Assembly (NCBI GenBank): GCA_003116995.1
Contig: BDSL01000045.1
Coordinates: 62,001 to 126,000 of the forward strand
Source of the DNA: Yamagishiella unicocca
Taxonomy: Eukaryota > Chlorophyta > Chlorophyceae > Chlamydomonadales > Volvocaceae
Length of the DNA stretch: 64,000 nucleotides
Direction: 5' to 3'
Part shown: in pieces, positions 1-13,000 of the stretch
How positions within the stretch are numbered: position 1 is the first letter of the stretch
Layout of the letters: each line of letters starts with the position of its first letter
The notes under the pieces: model-generated
Databases searched by the model: none
Told to the model about the DNA's origin: nothing
What the model saw: only the letters and a program-made list of their open reading frames with translations
Position numbers and translations under genes: made by a program

Positions 1-152
1 CCCTTGACGTGTTCGCCTGGCGCCTTCTGTACAGCGGGGCCCCCCCGCCCCTCCCCCCCTTTTCCTTCGTACACGGGTTTTCCTTGCAACCCTCCCCCGC
101 CCTTCCCCCCTCCCCTCCCCCCTGCCCCTCCCCCCGCTCTCGCGACCTTCAG

Positions 153-1098
153 GAGCAGCGCTTCCCCGAGTGGGTTCGCAGCTACCTGAAGGTCATGTTC
201 CCGAAGGTGAGGGCGGCGAAGTGGCTGCCGGGGCCGGGAGGCGGTGTCGGAGGGCGCAGCAGTGGGCTGGGGGGTGGGGCCGGATCGGAGGGCGCAGTGG
301 GCGGTGGAGTGAGGCCGCCGTCATTGTGCTCTGCAGCGGCCGCCCCCACACCGCCGCAGTGCGCTACCCGCCAGGAGCTGGTTGCGTCAACTCGGCATAC
401 CAGCGCCCAGCAAAACACTTGGCAAGGGGGTGCCGCCGTTTCCCCCACCCTCACGCGTGTGGCTGGTCTTCTCGACACGCACTCTTGGCACACGCCTGCC
501 GCCCGCACTCCTTCCCTGGAGCCGGCCGTTTTCGACACAACCCCTCCCGCATCGCTTGCAGTGGCCAGCAACGCGACACGGCTGAGCGCTCCTCTAAACC
601 CTCTCTTGCGCTGAACCCTAAAACCCTTTACGTCACTCCCTCCCGGTTGTCCTCGCACCCCCCCACGTCAACCTTTTCCTATGCCTCGCACCCACCAGCA
701 AGTAACCCCACACAGCTCTGCGTCGGTACCTCCGCCTTCCCCACTGCCTGCCCTGGGGGCCCCCCACTGCTGTAGTCTTCTCCGCCGTCCCCAATAACGT
801 GTTGAAGGGTTTTCTCCCTCCCCCGTTGTCCGAAAATAATCACAGATACTTCCGTAGTCAGTACAAAGTGCTCCAGCATGCGCCCACAACTAGGTGTCCG
901 AAGACAAGGCGCCAGCTATTATACCCATGTCGTGTAAACGGTCTTTATGCCCCGCCCCCCTGTTGTCCCCAGGGCGACGTGCCGGGGTGGGTGCGCGATG
1001 CCATGGTGGCCGCCAGCATCGACCTGGAGGGGGTGGCGGCAGCTCCAGGGGGGCCGCAGCAGCCGCAGCAGCAGCCGCAGCCCGAGCAGGCGGCGTGA
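153..1098 (+). CDS. Unidentified protein, last two exons (5' part lies outside the window)
   Basis: Two exons can be read: 153-206 (acceptor TTCAG, donor GTGAGG) and 973-1098 (acceptor CCCCAG, stop TGA at 1096-1098). Both are in phase 0 and join to a C-terminus of 59 residues. It begins EQRFPEWVRSYLKVMFPK, continues GDVPGWVRDAMVAASIDLEG and ends in a Pro/Gln tail. The non-repetitive part, with its two similar 'PEWVR / PGWVR' amphipathic segments, looks like a real protein end, but I do not recognise the family. The intron between the exons holds a dispersed element (854-953) just before the acceptor. Upstream exons must lie before base 1. TGTAA motifs at 2929, 3215 and 3718 are possible poly(A) signals, which would imply a long 3' UTR, or they belong to something else. 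Confidence 0.6.
854..953 (+). repeat. 97-bp dispersed element, partner of 60399-60495
   Basis: TAGTCAGTACAAAGTGCTCC through ATGTCGTGTAAACGGTCTTT. It lies in the last intron of the first gene, ending about 20 bp before the acceptor of the terminal exon. Its CTCCAGCATG and TAAACGGT blocks also occur in the GCATCCACGGG family. Confidence 0.9.
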
Positions 1099-4000
1099 GG
1101 GGACGACTGGTACGGCAGGGCGCAGCGATGAGGACCCCCCAGCGGCGCCACCGGCACTGGCGCGGAACGCAGCGCGCCGGCGACACCGGGGGGCACATCG
1201 GGGGAGCCGCGCAGAGAGCAGCGGCAGCAGTGGCGCCGGCAGTGGCGCCGGCAGTGGCGCCGGCAGCGCCAGCAGCGCCAGCAGCCCTCGTGTCGCCCTC
1301 GTGTCGAACCTCTTCTGCGTTACCAGCGCCATGCGGGTGGCGGGCGGAGAACGGACGTCATAAGGCCTTGGGCGGGCCTGCATCGCACTTCCGGGGCCTT
1401 GTGACTGGCATGTGGATGTGTGGTGGCACTTTCCTCTCCTGGGGCGGCAGCACCGGCCTGACTGGTCTCCGGGGCCTTGCTCTCCTGGTCGGAGCTGCGG
1501 GAGCACCAGCAGCCGGGGGGCCCCGCCACCCGCCGGGGCAGCCACGCAACCTGCACCGCTGGCTGCGGCCCGAGAGCTGCGGCCGCAGCTGCAGCTGCTG
1601 CCCCGTGCACGTGCAGGCGCGCTAGCAGGAGCCGCGCGAGCGGAGGGTGCGACCGGATGCGGGGCGGGGGGGGGGGCGAGAAGACCCCGTGGCACGACAT
1701 GGGAAACGAAGCGGGGGAGGGGCCAGGCAGGGTGCGGCGTCAGGTGGCGTCACCACCAGGGTGGGAGGTGGAGCTGTCGGGCAGCACCACCACAGCCACC
1801 ACCACCACAGCCACCACCACCACCACGACCACAGCCACCACCACCGCCACGACCAGCAGCGGTTGGGAGAAGACCCGGTGCAAGCGGCACACCGGCAGCG
1901 GCGAGGAGCACCACCTCCACCTGCTCGCTGCTCCACCAGCCTGCGCCGTCATCGCTTGCCGGCGTCTGCAAAGAGGCGCGGCGCACCTTTTGCTGCTGCT
2001 GGTGCCGCCCTCTGCGCCAGCCCTGGTCCCGGGAGCCCTGGCCCTGAGACGCACCCCGGGCTGACCCCCCCCCCATGCCAGGGGGCCAGGAGGCCAGGGA
2101 GGGGCCCCCGCACGGGGCTCCCTGGAGCCGCCCGTCGTACGGAGCAGCCGATGCGCACCGCACCGCAGCACGAGGCGAACCGGAGGAGCAGCACACCCCA
2201 GGGGGGGGGGGCTAGGCGGCGGCTGGTGGAGTGGGGCCGGGCGGCGGCTGGGCGGGTCGTCTGGTGGCCGGGTGGTCTGGTGGGCACCCAGAGTGGACGC
2301 GCAGGGCGGTGGCGAGCAAGCCCATGTGCGCGACATGGGAGCGCACGGGTGGATGCGAGGGAGGGGGGGCTGCTGGCTGCCCAGGAGGCGGCCGGGCTCC
2401 CAACCGAGGGTCCCGACGGCCGCTACCGCTTTTCGTCACCACTTGTTTGCACGCAGGGCGCACGGGGGTGCTGGCGGGGGTGCTGGCGGGGCGGGGTGCG
2501 GAGGACCCTGGAACTTGGGGCGCCCTCCCGTCCCACTCGGTCCTCGGCTGGCCCTCCCAGCGGCTGGTACTTTGAGAGTATCGAGCTGCCGGGTGAGGGT
2601 GGGGGGCGGCGTCAACTTCCCCTGGCTGAAAGGATGCCGTACCAAACGTACGATCCTTCCGTTATTTTCCTCCGGTGTTGCTCCGTGTGCACGTGTACCG
2701 GTGCCGTGACGGGCCTGCTGCTCGTTGGGAGGCAAGGGTGCACGCACCTGCACTCTGGGGGCAGGCACAGCACGCGCTGGTGTGGGGCGTTCCGCGCTGC
2801 AGCTGCTGCCGCCGCGGCCGCTTCCGGGGATACCGGCTGCGGGTGGGGCTGGTGGAGGAGGGCCTGGACGTGTGGGAGCTCACGCGGACTGCTCGACCAC
2901 CTGGGCGGCGCAGGGCGCCTGAGGTTGGTGTAACGGTTACAGTGGGTTCCAGACCAAGAGGTAGAACCATCGGGCACATCGCCCGAGGTGCTAGGCAGCA
3001 GGGCGCCCGAGGTGCTAGGCATCACGCTGCGTGAGGCACAGGCATCGGGCAAGGAGCGGGCACCGCTTGTCCCGCGCGCGGCGGGTCGTGCTCGATGGCC
3101 TCACACACGCGGCTTGCGGCTCAGCGCACACGGTGGCGTTTCGCGGCTGAGTGGTGGGTCGACACGTGCCGAACGGGACACACCGCAGCACGTGCTGCTG
3201 GCGTGGCCCCCAGCTGTAACCGCGGCAGATTGAAGGCACCGAGACCCCACGTGCAACCCTACCGGTGCTGGATTACACACCCCAGCGTCTGCACCTGTCT
3301 GCGAGTGCGTTGATGTCCGCTGGCGGGACAGCTAACCATCTGAGGGGCAGTCTGGCCCCCGTGCCCCACGCACCGGCAAGCACGAGGCTGTCGCGAGGCC
3401 ACGAAAACAAACAATGGCGCCACTCGGGGTGTCCGGAGAACACCTGTGGACGCGTACCCACCTCCCTGAGCCCCCCCCCCCGGTGGGTCGGCGCAAAAAG
3501 TACAACCGAGGAAACCTGACAGGAGGGCCGCATGTACAGGCGGCGCTCAAGCCGCCCACTTGCGGCCACATCCACTTGCCGCCTTCGACATCCTTATCCG
3601 CATCACCATGCGCTGCAGCAGTAAGGCCCACGCCGCTGGAGGACACGCAAACCGGCGGTCGGGAATCTGTGGTTGATGGTACTTGGCCTGTGAGGGTATG
3701 TGCACCAAGTACCAATCTGTAACAGAGGATGACGTATCAATCTGCAACAGAGGATGACGCGTCATGCCCTAGCGCCGGCATACCTAATTCACGGGCCTAA
3801 TCGAGTAATCGTGGTTTCGGTGCCGCTCCAGAGACGCGAATCTGGACGATCGCGCTACTGGACGATCCCGAGCGCGACAGTTAGAGTGAATTAACTCGGG
3901 AGTTCGTTGTTAAGTACGATGCGTCGACACTAAGTAACAAATTTCATTTTATATTGTCTAGCAGCTTACGGCTGTCAGTGGTAGCTGGCTCACAATCGGA

Positions 4001-6174
4001 GCCGAATGGATAGGGTGCGCACATCGGGCCCACTTAGCCTCCGCCTCCTTAGAACGGTGGGATGCCACGTCGGACAATATCGGCCGTGTTCAATATATCC
4101 TCTCGCAAGAGGTGCCCAGGTACGGACATGTAACGACAGTGCCGAGCACATGTTGCTCTGAGGGCCGCGCCTCAGCCGGGGGTCAGGTGCACCCGGGTCA
4201 GCACCCGGAAGAGGTTGCGACGTACGGCGCTCAGCCTGTTTGGCACTGTGTCTACAACCTGCTCAGTTGTAGCCTGAACGCTTTCGACGGCGTACGGATC
4301 AGGCCTGGAGCTGGCCAATCACGGTCAGCCAGTAAAGCACCACAGCAGCACGGCCGGAATGCCACGGGGAAAACCCTAGTCCGAATGACGAGCGGGGGTC
4401 GCGGACAAAGCCTGGCCGCTGCCCGTGACTGGGGCTGCGTGTTGGTAGCGCAGCCCCATGGTCGCCCTCCAAAATATCGGTTCCAGTATGTGGAAAGTGT
4501 GGAGACTGTAAGTGGGTATAAAAGGCATGTGACGGCACGTGACTGTCGCCGAACGTCCCCAGTGCCACGCCCATGTGGCGCTGATCCGAGCCAAGCCGAG
4601 GAGTCTGGAGGAGACTGGAAAGGTGGCGAGGACACGTTTAATACATTTTGCTTTTCGTTGGTGAGCACCACCCAAGTTTTAGCAGCGGAGTCCTGCTGGT
4701 TCCTTCGCCATTGTTATGTATGTCTGGACCAGTCTGGAGGCGGAGGTGGTTGGAGGGCGGAGGTTGCGTCCGATGAGCCCTGAACCGATGAGTGGATTCC
4801 GGGCTGCGCGGTTTCTATTCTCTTGTCCCCGGTAAACGTTATTTTGTGATTTTCTACTCGCCGAGAGCCGACGTGTTGCGGCACACGGGGTGTTGCAGGG
4901 CAGCGAGCAGGCAGCGAGCAGCCCAGGTCGGGCGGGGACGGCTTGAGCGCCTTGCTATCCCGCAAGCTTGCGCACTTGGTAGCGGATTGCCTTCAACTCG
5001 ACTGAGGAATGTCTGGCGTCAAGAAGAAATTTCGGATGGGGTGCACTACTGGCCCTGCCAGGGCGGAGGCCCGCTCGTCGCCAAACGCCGGTTACGGGAG
5101 TTTGGAAGGAGCGACCCGATATCGACCCCACGGCCGGACAGTGTAAATGGCGACACACAGCTTTTGTAATTGAGGTATTGAGCCCGCTGGCTCTCGATAG
5201 TGCTGACGTGTATTGGCGGGTGTCAGCAGGGGCCCAACGACCGCGAGCAGGCGCCCCTGACAGGAATTGGCAACGGACCTCTAGCCAACATCACAGCCGA
5301 AGAATTATACATTTTAACCACATCAGCACCCCTATGTCGAGCCGGCGAGTGCGGAGTCGTACCCCGGTGCCGTAACCCGCGAAGGCAGCGTGGTCACTTT
5401 TATGTCAGTATCAACTTGCCCCTTTTGCAGCAGTTGACTGCATGGCAAATATTTAAGAAAATGCAGGCCTTTAGTATGCATAGCATGATACTAGCAGAGC
5501 CAATAAGACGCCTGCAAGGATACCCCAATCGAGGAACCGACGTAGGCTACGGTCGAGATCAAACATGGCCCATCGATATAGTATATATAATATATAATAT
5601 ACCTATATACCAAAACGCGCTTCATGCAGAAAATTACAAGGCCGCAAGCTTGCGTTGGTTGGTATAGCGTTCCAGTCAGCAAATCCCAGACGAATCGATA
5701 GCCGTACCAAAAATTCAGCAAGCTTTGCGCCCATTTTAGATAACTTCCAAATCAAGTCTGCTAGTGAATAAACAACGACAGGCATTAGGCATGCTATGTG
5801 AACAAAATCGGGTGTCACATGTCATTATTCTGCACGGTAAGGCAGCTACAAATATTTATACCGTCAGGTAACCCAGTTTGATTAACGATGGATTGCGCTC
5901 AGCAATGAAAACCGGTAGGTCACAGGATTCGAAAATATTGCTCGGCCGCATCTTCGCTTGATTCGGCCTTGTACGAGATCGCCCACACTGGGACGGCATA
6001 CGGCAGTTCGAGAATCTATGCTAACCCTAAGTCCCCTTCCAACGTATTGCTATCCGTATCAAACCCAATCAAATACAGTAGTATTCCTTATCACGCGCCA
6101 GTCTGAACTACGGTGTAAGGCACGAAATAATAGTCGCCAACAACCAGCATGTCCGGTAGTAAAAGTTGCTGACT
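1099..6174. other. Unassigned region with coding-like islands but no supportable gene model
   Basis: About 5 kb between the end of the first gene and the kinase. 1099-3230 is GC-rich and low in complexity. It has a 13-bp repeat near 1230-1270 and a CACCAC/AGCCAC tract at about 1782-1860 that would read as poly-His in one frame. Short stretches at about 2550-2583 (GWYFESIELPG) and 2815-2890 (GYRLRVGLVEEGLDVWELTR) look protein-like and sit next to plausible splice sites, but no complete gene could be built. 3230-6170 is less GC-rich, with a TATAAAAG at about 4516, a possible start ATG at 4716, and an AT microsatellite at about 5578-5613. The span may be a long 3' UTR plus intergenic DNA, or may hide one or two genes. 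Confidence 0.5.
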
Positions 6175-9100
6175 ATGAGCTGGTTGCTATGTTGTTTACG
6201 TCCTGCAGCTCCAGTGGAGTTATGCGCCACAGTTGAGAAGCCGGGCAGTACGAGAGCCGGGAAGCCTGCCTCGCCTAGCAAGGCAGCGACTAGCAACTCC
6301 CTAGCTGGACGCACCTCCACGTCTCTAGATCATGGTGATGATATATCAGCGCAACGACCGCTGGCGCATGCGGCATTCTCACGCATGCCCAAAGGGTCGC
6401 AGCAAGGATTGCGACTCTCCGAGGACACTGTCGCCAGCGCCCTGTCGACGACACCAACTAGCTTGAATCCATTTGCATACTTCTTTCCTTTTGTTAGCGA
6501 CGAGCATGACGAATGCAGCGCGGTGCACGCACGAGAGGACGTAGATGCGCTTGGTAGCAACGCGCCGCCGCAGCAGCCCCGCAGCAAAGTCGATTTTGCA
6601 GACTTGTGTGGCTCTTTGGAGGACCTCATTTACCTTGGAGAGGTAAGCCCCTCGGGAGCGTCCTGCTGAGAGCATTTCGCCACCAGACACGAGTGTTTTC
6701 GTCGTAATTCCCAATGGCTCAATCATTCGCCTTTCCCAAATACAGGGATCGAATGGCGTGGTGTACTCCGCGTCGTGGCACGGTGCACGGGTGGCTGTCA
6801 AGGTAGGTTGGTCGATGATGTACGCGAACCTTACCCGGGCAGCCGGACCGCATCAAAACGGTTCGAACGCTAGCATAGAAGGCATTTGTGCTGGCAATGT
6901 TTCGGTTCAGGCATCTGGAACTGGTGTGGCGAACAACAGGGAACGCGAGGAGGCAACCGAACGCCAGGCGCACCCGCGCGAGTGCCGCAGGCGCTCGCAC
7001 TGCTGCGCCTGACCTGTATGGCTGATGTAGCTCAGTCAACTACCATAAGGCCGCCAAATTTTTTAAACGCCTTTGCCGCTTCCGCCCGCAGTTCCTGCTG
7101 GGCAACAACGATGACAGCACGCACCTGCAGCGCTGCTTTACGGAAGCGGTGCTGACGCGAGTACTTAGCCACCCATGCGTGGTACAGTGCTTCGCCACCG
7201 CAATTTCGCAGCTGACGCCGGAGATTTGGGAAGGCATCCGCACGCGATGCCGGCGCCACCAGTCACTCCTGCAGAGCACCTCCCTCGGGCGTTGCGTAGC
7301 CGCTGCCGTCCTCCAACAGCAGCAGCAAGAGCAAGAGCGCCTCTCAGACCACTGGGACCAACCGTCGAATTCGCAGCAGCAGCTCAGCAGCATGCGCCGC
7401 GGCCTGCATAGCGGTCCGCCGCCGGTCTCGCTGCAGTTGCCACCGCAGTCTCAGGCATCCAGCCAAAGGGCGCAGTCGCATCCGCAGCTGCAGCTTGAGG
7501 CGCAGAGGCTCGTGTCGGAGCCCTGCGACGACGACCAGGCCATCCTGGACATGCGCAAGGTGGAGACGTTCTTCGCGGACGAGGTCAACGGCAGCGGGGA
7601 GCTGTCCGGCGATGGCCCGGGCGCGTGCGAGGGCGTCAGTCTGATGCAGGCGCTCATAGACCTCAAGGCCGAGGCTGGCCGCCACTGCACGGTGGTGGTC
7701 ATGGAGTACATGGACGCAGGTAAGCCAGTGTGCTGAGGGGTGCGGCTTCGGGCCTGAGCGGCGTCAGCGCGGGTGTGCCGTGCTGTGCGGAGCAAGGGGA
7801 GCAAGGGGAGACGTCGGCGCAGCCTGAGAAGTGCGAACGCGACGTGGTGGGTGGGGACAAGGGACTGGCCCCGCCGCAACTTGATTTTTACTGCCGCCCC
7901 TCCCCTTCTCGGCCCCCCTCCAGGCACCCTGCACCATGCCATCGTGCGAGGCGAGTTCAGCGCCAGGAGGTCGTTGGAGCACCGTACCAAGCTGCTCTCG
8001 CTGCTGCTCACCGCGCAGGAGCTAGCGCAGGTGGGGCTCCAGGGACGGGAGCGAAGGGGGCCGCCCTCTCACACTGCCCTGCCTGCAGCCTTCATAACGG
8101 ACCTCCTCATCCATCCCACCCCAGCCTACCCCGAACACGACCTCACCCCCCTGCTCCCGTCCGCGCTCCCCACCCCCTTTCCCACGCGCAGGGCATGGCC
8201 CACCTTCACGGCCTGGACATCCTGCACGGCGACCTCAAGCCCACCAACGTGCTCCTCAAGGGCACGCCATGCCAGTACGCGGGCGCCCCTGGAGTCAACG
8301 GCGTTACCTGCACCGACCCGCGGGGCTACACCACCAAGATCGCCGACCTGGGCCTTGCGCGGTCGTGCCCGGGGGAAACGGCGCAGCTGTCGTCCGACCA
8401 GTGGGGTGAGTCACCTGGCGAGGCCCTATCAGGGCGGGGTGGGGGCGCGATGGACGGGTTTGAACGTTCGATGATCGCGCATATGATCCTCACCCCCCGT
8501 GCCATTCCTAGCTTCCTACATACCGTGCATGTCTGGGCGGAGTTGCGGGGTGTGCGAGCGTTACGAGGCCTATGCTGTACTGCTTGGAGGAAGTTTCCCC
8601 TAACCCCCACGATCTGCCTGCTGTTGCGCCGTGCTCTTGCCGCCGCCGTCACGACCGTCTCACGACCGCCGCCTCCGCCACCACCGCCCCCCTTGCTGAC
8701 TTGTAGGTGCCCTGGCCTACCTGGCACCCGAGGCTGCCAAGGGCAGCTGCTGCAAGGCGTCCGACGTGTACAGGTGGGGCTGGGGGCTGGGGCGAGGAGA
8801 GGCACTGTGCTGCCACTGCCGGGGAACCGCCATGCTGCCACCGCGACTGTGTCTTGAGCCCTGGAAGCATATTGCGCTTCTACCCCCCCCCCGGTCTTCC
8901 CTCCCTGGACAATGGCCCCACCACCTCTGCCTCTCCCTCTTCCATTCCTCCGCTTCATCGCCCCCGTGCCCCTGCCCCCACCGCCCGCCTATCCGCCCTG
9001 CCCTCCCGCCGCCGCATCCTAGCCTGTCCGCGCTGCCCCCCCTCCTCGTACGAACAACACGTGTACCTCCACTGCCCCTCCCTGCCCCTCCCTGCAGTTT

Positions 9101-10037
9101 CGGGGTGATGCTGTGGGAGATGTCCGCCGGCGTGCGCCCCTACCTGGGCCTCACCACTCCGCAGGTGCTGATGGGCCTCGTCACAGGCACCCTGCAGCTC
9201 ACCTGGCCCGCGGATGGCTCCCTCTACTCGCCGCTTCGCAGCCTGGCCGTGGCCTGCACCGACTTCAACCCCGCGGAGCGCCCTAGCTTCGAGGTGGCCG
9301 CCCGCATCTTGGGCCGCATGGTGCGCCACATCCGAGCCGCCTCCGAACCGCTGCGCCAGCGCCACAGCTCCGCGCTTTCCATGGAGGCCAGCGGTCAGTG
9401 CACCAACTGCAATTCCCCGGGAGGAAACAAGTACACCGGCCGGTCCATGCCCACCTACGTGCCGTCCCACAGTACGCTGGGCTCGCTGCCGACGACGCCA
9501 TCGAGCGCGGTGCCCCGTGCGCCCGTGACGCCCATCGCCGCCGCCGCCGCCGCCGCCCTCGCGGCGTCACAATCGTGCGGCGGCGGCAGGGTGGCTGCGG
9601 GCGGCGTGGCAGTGGGCAGGGCCTCCCAGCCGATTCGTATGGCCTGCGGCAGCAGCGGCTGCGGCAGCGGCACCAGCGGCAATGCCGGCGGCAGCACAGT
9701 GACGGGCAGCAGCGGGACGTGTGGCGCGGGGCGGTGCGGCAGCGGCGTCAGCGGCGCCGGCGGCGGCGGAAGCAGTCCTGGCGCCGGCGACGCTTGCAGT
9801 GGCGGAGGTAGTTTCTGGAACGCCGGCGGCGGCCCCGCGCCGCAGCTGCCGTACCCGCGTACTCGGCGCGGCGGCGGCGGCGGGCTGTGCGGCGGCGCCG
9901 TGCGGTCGCCGCTGGGAGCCAGCAGCAGCTTGCGCATGCTGCCGTCGGAGCCACTGGGTGATGGGCCAATGGCATGGAAGCCCGCGCCGGCCTCGCTGCG
10001 TCCCGGCTCCTCGCCGGCGCACGCGCACGTCTCGTGA
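6175..10037 (+). CDS. TKL-type serine/threonine protein kinase, 826 aa, 7 exons
   Basis: Exons 6175-6642, 6746-6802, 7092-7719, 7924-8030, 8192-8405, 8707-8773 and 9098-10037 join in frame (2481 nt). The start ATG at 6175 gives MSWLLCCLRP, whose paired cysteines could be palmitoylated (inference). Kinase landmarks are the glycine loop GSNGVV (157-162), VAVK with the ATP-binding Lys175, a helix-C Glu193, catalytic loop HGDLKPTN (Asp434, Asn439), metal-binding DLG (Asp472), APE (Glu500) and SDVYSFGVMLWEM. About 150 Gln/Ser-rich residues are inserted between helix C and the hinge (MEYMDAGTL). The kinase domain ends near residue 590 and is followed by a Gly/Ala/Ser-rich tail of about 235 residues. 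HGD replaces the usual HRD and DLG replaces DFG; the catalytic Asp, Lys and Asn are kept, so it is probably active. The first exon's start is the least certain part. Similar TKL kinases are numerous in volvocine algae. Confidence 0.9.
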
Positions 10038-13000
10038 GGGGCGGCATGGCGGAGGTTTCGGAGCCAGCCGCGAGCCCGCTGCCTCCAAGCACGCCGCGGG
10101 ACAGGCCTGCTGGGCCCCCTTAGCGCCAGCCACAGCGGCGCCTGGTGGCACGCGGTCCTGAGGCACAGACGGTCAGCAGCCTCGCAGCCCCGGCCTCGCC
10201 CCCGGCCCTTTTCGCGCCCACTCCCGGCACAGCTGCGTTAGGGCGGCGGTGGTGGTTTTGGAAACAGAAGTGGGTGTTGCGGGCACGGGGGTTGGCTGTG
10301 GCGATCATTGCGCTCTTCGGTGAGATGAGGGGGGGGGGGTGAGGAGGCTGGAGACCGGCCGACGTGCGGTGGCCGAATGTGACTGGCGCAGGCGGCGGCG
10401 GGTGCTGTGGGGACACTGCCGCTAGTGGGGCACTGTCGCGGCGCCGAGTGTGTTGAAGATGCCCACGTACGCGGCCGCCGCCGGCGGACGTCGCCGATAT
10501 CGCAGGGTGTTGCATTGCAGTTGTGCATAATAAAGTACTGCAGCGTTTTCAAGTGCCTGCTTTTGGTGGTTTGGTTGCTCAGAAGGTGGTTGCCTGGCCT
10601 CAGCCGAGGGAGGCAGGGCGCGGTGTGCATGTCTACCTAGCCGCGTGAGGTGATGAGTCTCGGGAAGAAGGAAGATTGAAAGCAGGTACCGAAGGAACGG
10701 CAGCACGCATCTACCTGGGCCCTATGGGCGCGCGCCTGTGGGGAGGGGCCATGCCATATGCAGGGATGGCGCAACGGTGTCAAGTGGGTCCGGTCGTAGC
10801 GGCGGCGGCGGTCGAGGAGGCGGCGGTGGTGGCGGTGGTGGCGGTGTCCGTCACGGGCGCCGCTGCTGACCTGTCTCAACGCCCCCCGCCCGACCGAAAG
10901 TTTTGCGTCTTGGGGCGTTCACCGGCTCGGTTAAAAAAGGTGAGACGGCTGGCTGGCTAGGGCTCGAGAGGCGGCTCCAAGCTGTCTGGGCGCGGGGAAT
11001 ACGAGCACGCGCGCCTCCGGGCGGCAGCTTTTCGATACCTCTTTTGACGACCAGCATGAGCCGGCGGCCGCGCCATATGTGCATATGTTGTTGCTCGCGG
11101 GGCAGCGGGAAGGCCTGCCATGATGTTGCACCGAGCACGGGGCGGCAGGTGGGGCCACATGCCGCCCACGTGTGGGCTGTTTTTGGGCTGCGTTTGATTT
11201 GTTTGGTCCGAGGAGTACAGTAGCAGAGGTGCGAGAAGGAGACGGTTCGTTTTTTGTTTCAGGGCGATCGCTGCCTGGCACCCGGTGCTGGCGCCTCTTG
11301 GCAGGGAGGTGGGTGCCGGTCGCGCTTTGCACCCCCCCCCCGCCAAGGGGCGGGGCGGGGCGGGGTGTTGGACGGAATGGGATGGCTGGCGACCGGGTCC
11401 TCAATCCGTGATCCGGCCCGGCGCGGTGCGGCGCCCGAGGAGAGCTGTGTTGGCTTCGGCCCGCGTACGGCAGCACGACGGCGGGTGGTGGGCGGCGAGG
11501 GACATGGGCAGTGAGCGAGAGGTATGCGGCGGCCTCTGGAGGTGGTTAGCGGACGTGGTATAAACTGTCCATCGCCTGTCTTAACATACAACACATACCG
11601 CCATAACCGCTCCTACCGGTCCTTACGACGTTAGTGGTTAATGCGGGCCCGTGCGTCCTGCTGGCTCGTCTTCGGGGTCACTCCACGGGCCGAATGTGAG
11701 GCAGCCGGGGGATGTGCGGGGGCGGGCGGGAGGCGGCGGCGATTGCAGTGGCGGCAACAGCGGGGACTTGGGTCGGGTTTCCTGGGCTGAGCCGGCGCTG
11801 TTGACGCAGCAGAGACGGCTGTGTGTATGTTCCTCCGACGCCGCAGTCCCGGCTTTGTGCATGATGTAATAACCGCTGGTGGCTGCCGCGGCATGAGGAG
11901 GTGGTTGCGGGGGCGCTCGTTGTGTCCAGCTGCGTCGACGACCCGCGGGTCGATCAGGTGCGGGAGGGGGGCCGCTGCGGGGTTTTGGGTGGAGGAACTG
12001 CGCGGCGCGACGTGGCTTGTGGCCACCCCACCGCCCCCTCGATCCTCCCCTGGGAACCACCACCCGCTCTGCCGCCCCGGCGCATGTTGGAGGTTGGCGA
12101 GGTCTTCCTTAATATATTGTTGTTGTAGCTTTTGTTTGGCGTCGAGTACATGCCTTAATACCTTTATGTGCATAGTCAAGCGCCCAGGCAGGCGGCGAGG
12201 GATCGGGGTCGCGCACACCAGGTGTGCTGGGCCCAGATGCCGGCGTTGTTGGCGGAGCTTTGTTTGGAAGCGGATTCTGTTACGGCTGTGGTGGTGTGGC
12301 ATACACAATCGAAGAGGGATACGGTACCAGAGTTGTTGCCATTCGGGAGGACGTTACTGGTTCGCTACAGTCTTGCCGAGCTGCCCAGAGTTCACTGCAC
12401 AGCATCGCGGGGCCGCCCGCGCGCACAGACAAGCAATCTCCGCGTGAATCCTAGCTGCCACCAGATTTGTGGAATGTGATGTTTTGCGCGGATGCGTTGC
12501 CCTCCCTGGATTCCCGATGTGCGCTTGGGTGTCGTTAGTGAAAGCTGTACGGTGACAAATTCTGTGGTACAGGGTTCTGCTGGAGGGCGGGACTCTTTTA
12601 TCCGCCCGGCCGGTTGAATAGTTTATTGGCGCGCACATGCTACTTATATGGCACCAAAGCATAAACGCATTGCTCAGCGTTGCGGAATTTGACGACCAGA
12701 GTCCCATTCCTACACACTGACGAGAGGCGTCGTAACGGCTGTTTGGTGACGAGATGATGACGTGGCAAACTGTCAAGAGGCCCTCCCGGTCGGCCCACAT
12801 CACCTCTCCTTGCGGCTCTCGCCTGATTGGCTGGTCAGCAGGTGAGCGACGAGGGCAGGCTCAGGAGGCGCTGACGCAAGCTACCGGTGGTATCAGCAGG
12901 CTGGCTCGTTTCTCTTTATCTGCGAGGTGTTGGTGCTCTTTTCCGAAATCCAGGCTTAATTCATCTGCGTGGGGCATGGAGTCCTAGGCATGGGTGGGGA

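Noticed and set aside
4112..4783. 223-codon open frame upstream of the kinase
   Set aside because: The peptide has no motif and composition shifts along it. A TATA-like box lies in its middle, which argues against it being one exon.
9455..10166. Open frames of 150-200 codons on the minus strand opposite the kinase tail
   Set aside because: They mirror Gly/Ala-rich codons of the kinase C-terminus and have no splice signals or domain.
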